From: Corinectria fuckeliana
Lineage: Eukaryota; Ascomycota; Sordariomycetes; Hypocreales; Nectriaceae
Assembly (NCBI GenBank): GCA_019137255.1
Contig: WPDH01000087.1
Span: 124,001 to 188,000 of the forward strand
Length of the DNA stretch: 64,000 nt
Direction of reading: 5' to 3'
Under the pieces are notes generated by a model. That model was not told where the DNA came from and made no database searches. It worked only from the letters and a program-made list of their open reading frames with translations. Position 1 is the stretch's first letter. Each line of letters opens with the position of its first letter. Made by a program: the position numbers and the translations under genes. Shown here piece after piece: positions 57,593 through 64,000 of this stretch.

Positions 57593-58513
57593 ATGCCGTC
57601 AAAGGTCTTCATCATCACAGGTGCCAGCAAGGGCATCGGCGCCGCCATTGCCAAGTACCTGCTGCAACAGTCTCACAAGGTGGTCGTCACAGCGCGCTCG
57701 CAGGAACCGCTCGAGGCCTTGAAACAGTCGCACCCGGAGCAAGTGCAGTACATCGCCGGAGACATGGTCGAGCCCGAGGTAGGGAAACCCGCCTCGCTCG
57801 TGGCTGCATCGTATCGAGACTGACGGACAGCTCGTAGTTGCCGACGAGGCTGACGAACCTCGCGTTATCGTCGTTTGGGCAGGTTGATGGCATTGTCATC
57901 AACCATGGTGTCTTGGCGCTGAAGAGATTCGCCGACTGCACTATCGAAGAATGGAAGCAAATTTACGATATAAATGTCTTCAGTGGAATCGCTCTGGTAG
58001 GTCTCATACCTGGAACGCAGTATCCTGTTACGTGGACGACCACTTACACAACTTCAGGCCAAGGCAGGGCTAGATGAGCTACGCAAGTCCAAAGGCTGCA
58101 TTCTGTGGGTGTCATCCGGCGCCGCACTCAAGCCCTACGCGGCATGGGGAATGTATGGGTCGGGAAAAGCCGTCTACAACTCTGTTTCCTCTCACATCGC
58201 TGCCGAGGAGCCCGACATCATCAGTGTAGCTATTGCACCTGGTAGGGTTGACACTGAGATGCAGGGCGTTCTGAGGTCGGCTGGCAAGGACACCATGGAC
58301 AAGCCGCAATACGACACTTTTACGGAGGCTTTCGACAAGGGCACCTTGCTCAGGCCGGAGCAGCCAGGACATGTTATGGCCAAATTCGTGGCCAATCCCC
58401 TTCGGGAACTGAGCGGAAAGGCCTTCACGTACGTTTATAGGCATCCAAACCTCTTCAGATGGCTAACATTGGGTAGATGGAACTCACCTGAGGTTGCTGC
58501 GTACCAAGAATGA
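57593..58513 (+). CDS. short-chain dehydrogenase/reductase, benzil-reductase-like
   Basis: Exons 57593-57778, 57838-57996, 58058-58428 and 58477-58513 give 250 residues, the standard SDR length. TGASKGIGAAIA (about 9-20) is the NADP-binding Gly motif, followed by VVVTARS, where the Arg favours NADPH. INHGVL stands for the NNAG motif. The catalytic Ser is in WVSSGAAL, and Tyr/Lys are in MYGSGKA (Y-x3-K). IAPGRVDTEMQ closes the site. It resembles yeast Irc24/YIR035C, small cytosolic carbonyl reductases; the substrate is unknown. The last intron (gtacgt, branch gctaac, gggtag) is 48 nt, a multiple of three with no stop. Both spliced and retained forms are therefore open, and the spliced end GKAFTWNSPE fits the family better. 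Confidence 0.92.
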
Positions 58514-60346
58514 CAGGGGGCTGGTTGGTTCCTAAGTCTCAAGCGAAAGTTAGCTTTGGATCCTGACTATTAAAGTAGACAAGATAGAAGAGAGGGTAGA
58601 TATGCAGGTCAGTCGAAAGATGAAAAGTCTCGGTTACGTTGCTCCACATGCGGGTTTCAGATTTAGCATGGAATGTAGGTGTGTCATCATAACATATCAA
58701 TGATGGTTGGTTGTAAAGAAAAAAGGGTTCCTTACCATTGCTCGAAGCTCAACTTGCTATCTGAGACATGGCGTGCGATTAAGCACGGCTCATCAGAGAG
58801 CGCCATATTCGGCCAGCGGTCAACTAATTGTACTATCCTGGGTCAGGCTCGAATATCAGTGTTTCCGTCCTGCGAAACGCTGTTTGACAGGAGCACAACG
58901 CATAATAGCACACTGGTCGACCGATAAGACTGTAGGGGATTTGGTGAATGACTCCTAATCTTTATCATGTTAGCAGGTGCCAACAGAATGCATGCGTGGA
59001 TGAAAGCGAAGTGGGTTTGGGTCGATCAGTTACGTCTATTTGGCTAAGACTAGGTCATTCAGCATAGGAGGCTTGTCGAACCTCCTAAGACTGGGGCGAC
59101 AACATATTTCTTCATTCGAATTGGGAAGCGTGTTTGTGGGAGGCGAAAGCCGAGGGAGTGAAACATACCAGATGATTGAGAGCAAAATGCATTGCGGTGA
59201 GCCGCGCATCACCACCCCTGATGGACACTGAAATGCTCCTCTCTACTCTGTCCTAGCACGCTAGAATACTGAGAGCGCGCGGATCACAGCAGCCAGCTTG
59301 ACTGACATCGGCGAGACTCAAGACAGCACAGGGTGATGTAGTCGTCATAGAGTCCGTTATTGTCGGGAGAGCCTGAAGATGGTGATGAAGAAGAAGGAAG
59401 AAATTTGTGAGAAGGGAAATTTCTGCCGACAAAAGAGCTCCAGAGGATGGTCCGTGCTTCCGCGTCAGGGTCCCTGGCTGGTGCAAGCGCTCCATGGCGC
59501 GAAAGATTGCGGTGCAAAGTGTGGCGCGTGCAATGTGTGAGTGAGTGTGAGCCAGCCTGTGCAGGCATCAATTTTTTCCCTAGCCCCATATCAAAGAACT
59601 CAGAGGCGGCTGGTACAGGCCCTTGCTGGAGACCCGAACACTCTTTGTGTCCTTCGCATCTGATAGACGGTTTCCATACATGCTGCAGAGTAGGCATGTA
59701 CTGTGCAATGCACGATGTGCGAAGTATACTCAGGTAGTAGCACGCCTGAGCCTTCTTCACAGTGCTCACTGGCTTCTAGCTGTGGCCCCAGCGTTGCCGT
59801 CATTGGGCTATTGGCCCTTGGGCTGGCAACTGGGGCTTCTTCCAGTGGGCTGGGGCCGCTGGGGCCAGTTTTAGGCCCTTTTTGGCACGCTGGGCCCGGC
59901 AGGAGCGATGAGGGCCCGGATACAAAAGAGGCTTGCCCCACCACTCATCGCCCATCAGCAACCATCCATCTCTGATCGCATTTGCTACTATTACAGTAAT
60001 TACGCGGAGCTGCACGTATTGCGAACACTGCGAACCTTGCGAGCCGCCCTCTCGGTGAACAAGTCTGCCCGTCTAAGGTACTAAGGCATCTAGGCAACCG
60101 AGGCAGCAGCTACCTCCAGCCCCGATTCACTGCACTGCCTTCTTCCTCGTTCCCTCTCATTCCTCTCGTCCGCTTCCTCCTGCCCTGTTGCCCTGTTTGC
60201 CAAACTTCCCCTGCACGTCTACTACCAGCCCGCCCACGCCACTCTGAACGCACCTATTCTAGAATCCCGCCATTCAACCAACACCACCAACACCCATACA
60301 ACTTAGACGCACCACCGCACCGCATCGCAATTCACTGACCGCAAGC
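58514..60346. other. gene-poor intergenic region and NC2-beta leader
   Basis: 1.8 kb without a supported gene. Minus-strand frames at 59284-59944 have no family features. 59790-59900 is a local ggcc/ctgggg-rich stretch. The last 240 bases are a pyrimidine-rich leader of the NC2-beta gene. Confidence 0.55.
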
Positions 60347-61254
60347 ATGTCGGACCACGAGTTTGCAGGTGAGTTCTCCCTTGTTTCTTTACAGCATACA
60401 CTATACATGCAAGGACTATGGTTACGCAGCCGCAACTTGATTGCTATGCGTCACTGCTGATACTCCAAACGAGCGTTTGTGAACAACTGCAGAGCCATGA
60501 TGCTCTTATGGGATTCATATAAAACGGCCTCTGCCATGGAGTCCTCGTCTCATCAGCCTGCTCTGCACACCTACTTTTCATCCCTCTCTCTGTCTCCGAG
60601 ATCATCCATCCATTCTATTCGTCTCTCTCCTCAATCATGAGAATGCCAGCTCAAGACCGCTACTGGGCGAAGTTCGACTCAGGCATCAGTCCGCCGCTGT
60701 CCGAACCCCATCCCTTTGAGCTTTTACTAACTTCGCCCTTCGCAGGTAACGATGACCTGTCGCTTCCCAAAGGTATGGCCTTCTTGCCCCTCACAATGAC
60801 ATCACAACCCGCTGACATATCTTGACAGCTACTGTCCAGAAGATCGTGACAGAAATCCTGCCCCCTCAGGCTGGCGTTGCCTTTGCTAAGGAGGCCCGGG
60901 ATCTCCTCATCGAGTGCTGCGTTGAGTTTATCACCCTCATCTCATCCGAGGCGAACGAGATCTCTGAGAAGGAGGCTAAAAAGACCATTGCATGCGACCA
61001 CATCACCAAGGCTCTCGAGCAACTGGGATTTACCGACTACGTCCCCGCCGTAGTTGAAGCTGCCCAGGAGCACAAAGAAGTCCAAAAGGTAAGTCTCTCT
61101 CGTCCTTTCATGTACTCTGGTCAACCCAAACTAATGCACAATCAAGGGTCGAGAGAAGAAGGCCGACAAGTTTGCTAACAGCGGAATGTCGATGGAGGAG
61201 CTCGCCCGGTTACAGGAGGAGCAATTCGCCCAGGCGCGAGAGCGACACGGCTAA
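60347..61254 (+). CDS. negative cofactor 2 beta subunit (Dr1)
   Basis: Exons 60347-60368, 60746-60772, 60829-61088 and 61147-61254 give 138 residues. The tiny first exons code MSDHEFAG and NDDLSLPK. Exon 3 carries the histone fold, TVQKIVTEILPP then FAKEARDLLIECCVEFITLI, SSEANEISEKEAKKTIACDH and ITKALEQLGF, almost motif for motif the Dr1/NC2-beta family. The last exon has the family's basic GREKKADKF and a Gln/Glu-rich helix. With NC2-alpha it forms a heterodimer that clamps TBP on TATA DNA and blocks TFIIA/TFIIB in the nucleus. Intron 1 is unusually long (377 nt) and contains a TATA box and an in-frame ATG, so a second N-terminus is possible. Confidence 0.95.
60518..60524 (+). promoter_or_regulatory. 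candidate internal promoter (TATAAAA) in intron 1 of the NC2-beta gene
   Basis: TATAAAA at 60518-60524 is followed by a pyrimidine-rich stretch and by ATG 60637, whose frame runs straight into exon 2. Spacing TATA-ATG is about 113 bases. Confidence 0.4.
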
Positions 61255-61895
61255 GGTGTTTGATGAAGGAACCGGCGTAATATTTGGCATTACTAGGCGT
61301 TGATGTACAGGACCGGGTCGGCACGGGCTCTTGATTTTGAGGGTGCTATTTTGGCTCGACTTATTTCCCACGGTCGTTTATAGGACAATACCTAGGTACG
61401 CAAGGTTCATGCTCCTTGACTAGAAGCATCTATTACTTGGGGTTCATTATTCCATTATTGCTGCTTCAAACAGTGCGCAGCTGCTTGCACAAGCTCAAAA
61501 TTGACAAATCAATGACACACTTAGATATTGACTCGCCACCTTTCAAAACTTCTTTTGAGCCGCATCCCGTCAGCCCCGAATGCCGAGCCTCTAGGTCTAG
61601 TAGGCAGTCGCATCGTAGGCACCCGCATCCTCTATCGATAAGCGCCCGTGAAAGATGATGTGACTCCACCATAGGCAGGTATCAACCACCACCAAACCAC
61701 CACCAAAAGCCACCCCACCTTGGAGAATCCTCCCACTTCGCATCTTTACACCTTTACACGTTTATTATGCGCCATCGTCCCGAAACCCTTTGATTCTACC
61801 GCTTCGTCTCCCGCGCCGAAGCCGCCAAGATAGGTCGACGACGCCGCAACCGAAATAAGCCAGGACCCCGCGTCCCGCGTTTGCCTGCTCGCAGG
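61255..61895. other. intergenic
   Basis: 3' end of the NC2-beta transcript and promoter of the sirtuin, with ccaccaccaaa repeats near 61690. No gene is supported. Confidence 0.6.
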
Positions 61896-63262
61896 ATGGG
61901 ACAGGAGGAATCTTCCCTCGTCGACGCCGGCCCGCCCCAGACGCTCGCCGACCGGAGTCTCTCCGCTGTCGCTGAGTATATCAAGAGCGGCGCCGCGAAG
62001 AGGATCGTCGTCTTGACTGGCGCGGGGATCTCTACCGCTGCTGGGAGTAAGTGGAACTGCCTTCCTGACAGCGCCAAGTGTGTCGTTAATCACGGCGTCT
62101 AGTCCCGGACTTTCGATCCGAAACGACCGGTCTCTACAACAATCTTGCGCGCCTCAACCTGCCCTATGCCGAAGCTGTCTTCGACATCTCCTACTTCCGA
62201 CAGAACCCTGAACCCTTCTACGTCCTTGCCAAAGAGCTCTACCCTGGAACGTTCCAGCCTACCGTCTCTCATGTCTTCATCGCGCTCCTCGCCCGCAAGG
62301 GCCTCCTCCAGATGCTGTTCACCCAGAACATCGACTGTCTCGAGCGCGCAGCCGGAGTCCCATCAGACAAAATCATCGAGGCGCACGGCAGTTTCGCGAG
62401 TCAGCGGTGCATCGAGTGCAAGACTGAGTTCCCGGATGACAAGATAAGGGAGCACGTCTTCAGGGGAGAGGTTCCCCACTGCGGCGAGGAGGACTGCAAC
62501 GGGCTTGTCAAGCCGGACATTGTCTTCTTTGGCGAGGCTCTTCCCAAGGCCTTTAATCAAAATACATACCAGGCGGTCATGGCGGATCTGACGCTGATCA
62601 TCGGGACGAGCTTAACCGTCTACCCCTTCGCAGGCCTGCCAGAGATGGCAAGGCAAGGAAAGCCACGAGTCCTATTCAACATGGAGCGAGTGGGACAGAT
62701 AGGGACACGAGCCGACGACGTCATCGAGCTGGGCTCGTGCGATGCCGGCATCAGAAAACTCGCCGATGAGCTCGGCTGGCGCCACGAGCTAGAGCAGCTG
62801 TGGAGGGATACCGTTGGCGAGAAAGAGGCAGAGCGACAAATGGGCGACCAGGAAGAAGCTCAGGAGAGACTCGAGGATGAAGTCGAGAAGCTTGCTGCCG
62901 AGGTCGAGTCCGTCATGGTTATCAATGACGAAAGCAGCAACAACGATGCTGCAGTAGATGAGGTGCACTCGCACTCAACAAAGATGACGACACCTGCGGA
63001 CACCAAGACAGAACCCATCCTAGAAGGCGACAAGGGTTCCAATGCGAATGAAGTGGGCGGCCCCAAGAACGACGAGGAGGAGCAAGGGAAGACGGAGGTC
63101 AAAGACGATGGCCCCCAACCCGAGATAAGCTCACTGCCCGCACCTACAAGTTCGAATGAGGCAGTCGCCGACAAGCAAGAGGAGCTCAAGCCTGATGGGA
63201 CTGGCAAAGCGACAGAGGTGACGCGTGGCGCCAATCAGACGCCGAAAGAAGCCGGTGAGTAG
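61896..63262 (+). CDS. NAD-dependent protein deacetylase, Hst2-like sirtuin
   Basis: Exons 61896-62046 and 62103-63262 give 436 residues. The intron splits the NAD loop right after VLTGAGISTAAG, and the next exon starts IPDFRS. The sirtuin core covers about residues 25-300: FTQNIDCLE (NAD site), IIEAHGSF with the catalytic His, zinc Cys pairs CIEC and CGEEDC, KPDIVFFGEALP, and IIGTSLTVYPFAGLP. The size and the short N-terminus, starting MGQEES, match the Hst2/SIRT2 branch. These deacetylate tubulin or histone H4K16 and are largely cytosolic. The C-terminus (about 300-436) is a long acidic Glu/Asp/Lys/Pro tail, presumably disordered, longer than in yeast Hst2. Gly2 may be myristoylated (MGQEESS); this is inference. 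Confidence 0.94.
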
Positions 63263-63768
63263 GGAAGAGGCCCTGTCGTCAACACTATGGAACTACTTCT
63301 ACCGGGGCTGGTGGGAGGGCTACATGCTGTTGCATTCTAGCTGCAAATAGACCGTCTTACATATGCATGGTGCCCCACGCGTTAGATATAAGATAGAGCA
63401 TCTGCGAGGCGGGGTTTGGGTGGGCTGTCATCACATGCGCGTCAACGACGCTGTGAGATGTTGGGAAGTTGACATGGTTGCAACCCGGGAGTCACGAGAG
63501 CTTCATTCGACTCTTAGCATAGCACAGCACAGCACACGAGGTTATGACCAACGAGTATCAAGAATTTTACGTTTTGCATTAAACCCTCATATACTAAAGT
63601 ATGAAACAGAAATGGCGTCTGGCCCTGTTGAAAAAAATTCGTACCGTCGTGTTCCTCCGTTTCTTCTTGAAAAACGAAACCATTATCGATCGTAGTGCGA
63701 AAACTTGAGACTGGAAGATGAAGAGAAAGAAATACCAAAGCTAGTTACCGGCCGCGCGGTCTCCTTTT
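63263..63768. other. intergenic between convergent genes
   Basis: 3' ends of the sirtuin and laccase genes. No gene is supported. Confidence 0.6.
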
Positions 63769-63951
63769 TCACAACCCGCTATCGATCTGGGCCGGAATGT
63801 TGGTCAAAGTCCACTTGCCCCATTCGCGACACGTCTCCGCGACGGTGTTGGGCACCCTGTACTTCTCAACCTTGTCCGGGTTGGTGAGGAACTGGATTAA
63901 GAAGCCGGCAGATACGTGCCAGGCGATGTGGCAGTGGAAGGGCCAGACACC
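63769..63951 (-). CDS. laccase (ascomycete multicopper oxidase), last exon only
   Basis: The terminal exon of a gene that continues beyond the window. 63952-64000 looks like the 3' part of an intron (pyrimidine-rich, ending cctcag). The exon codes VWPFHCHIAWHVSAGF, the L4 copper motif with the type 1 Cys, two His of the type 2/3 centre and the second type 1 His. The residue at the axial position is Phe. The chain then runs through NTVAETCREWGKWTL to a C-terminus that is exactly ...QIDSGL followed by the stop. DSG(L/I/V) is the C-terminal plug of asco-laccases. The enzyme should be secreted and oxidise phenols with O2. The rest of the protein lies outside. Confidence 0.9.
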   Translation of the reverse strand, partial: GVWPFHCHIAWHVSAGFLIQFLTNPDKVEKYRVPNTVAETCREWGKWTLTNIPAQIDSGL

Positions 63952-64000
63952 TGAGGAAAGTTGTGAGTCGGGAGAGAGCAGAGTGAAGACATGAGGGAGT

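Noticed and set aside
1..64000. CRISPR array, bacterial operon or prophage structure
   Set aside because: The window has spliced eukaryotic genes and tRNA genes with internal polymerase III signals. No regularly spaced repeats were seen.

Overview
The window reads as nuclear DNA of a filamentous ascomycete (Pezizomycotina, most likely a Sordariomycete). The evidence is the gene content: two Zn2Cys6 regulators, a SAT4/rhodopsin-type membrane protein, a HET-domain relic, a metacaspase with a Gly/Pro/Tyr-rich prodomain, a GPI-anchored GH17 glucanase and an ascomycete laccase end. Genes are cut by short GT-AG introns, mostly 43-80 nt, many with a CTAAC/CTGAC-like branch site just before the acceptor. 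All gene models were spliced by hand from the sequence, and exon ends are given so they can be checked.

Layout. 0.6-7 kb: a type II membrane glycosyltransferase-like gene (-), a CLN3/Btn1-like vacuolar protein (+) and a Zn2Cys6 regulator (+). 7-10 kb: a broken TAP-like alpha/beta-hydrolase (-) and a five-exon SAT4-type protein (-). 11-18 kb: a C2H2 regulator and a nine-exon Zn2Cys6 regulator in tandem (+). 18.8-23.6 kb: an HExxH metalloprotease whose 5' end looks decayed (-), a gene-poor stretch, then a maltose-permease-like MFS transporter (+). 25-35 kb: GH17 glucanase (+), LURP-one-related protein (+), then a divergent pair, a WW-domain Gly/Tyr-rich protein (-) and a metacaspase (+). 35-39 kb: two unrecognised genes and phosphoribosylglycinamide formyltransferase. 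39-46 kb: BTB protein, intron-bearing tRNA-Lys, a secreted Cys-rich protein and a HET-domain pseudogene in a gene-poor tract. 46-55 kb: FtsJ-like methyltransferase (+), Rtg2-like Ppx/GppA protein (-), a CorA-like membrane protein (-), tRNA-Cys (-) and a TRI12-type MFS pump (-). 56-64 kb: homocysteine S-methyltransferase, SDR, NC2-beta/Dr1 and a sirtuin (all +), then the last exon of a laccase (-) cut by the window edge.

The genes are mostly independent housekeeping and regulatory functions: purine synthesis, methionine metabolism, transcription repression, deacetylation, wall remodelling and transport. I see no complete secondary-metabolite cluster and no intact transposon. The parts that look accessory are 7-10 kb, 18.8-21.7 kb and 40.3-46.1 kb. 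These hold the decayed genes, two of them with stops that fit C-to-T change at CpA (repeat-induced point mutation, RIP, type). The observations most worth checking are the HET relic, the possible internal promoter and alternative N-terminus in the NC2-beta gene, the divergent WW/metacaspase pair, and the laccase C-terminus ending exactly in DSGL.
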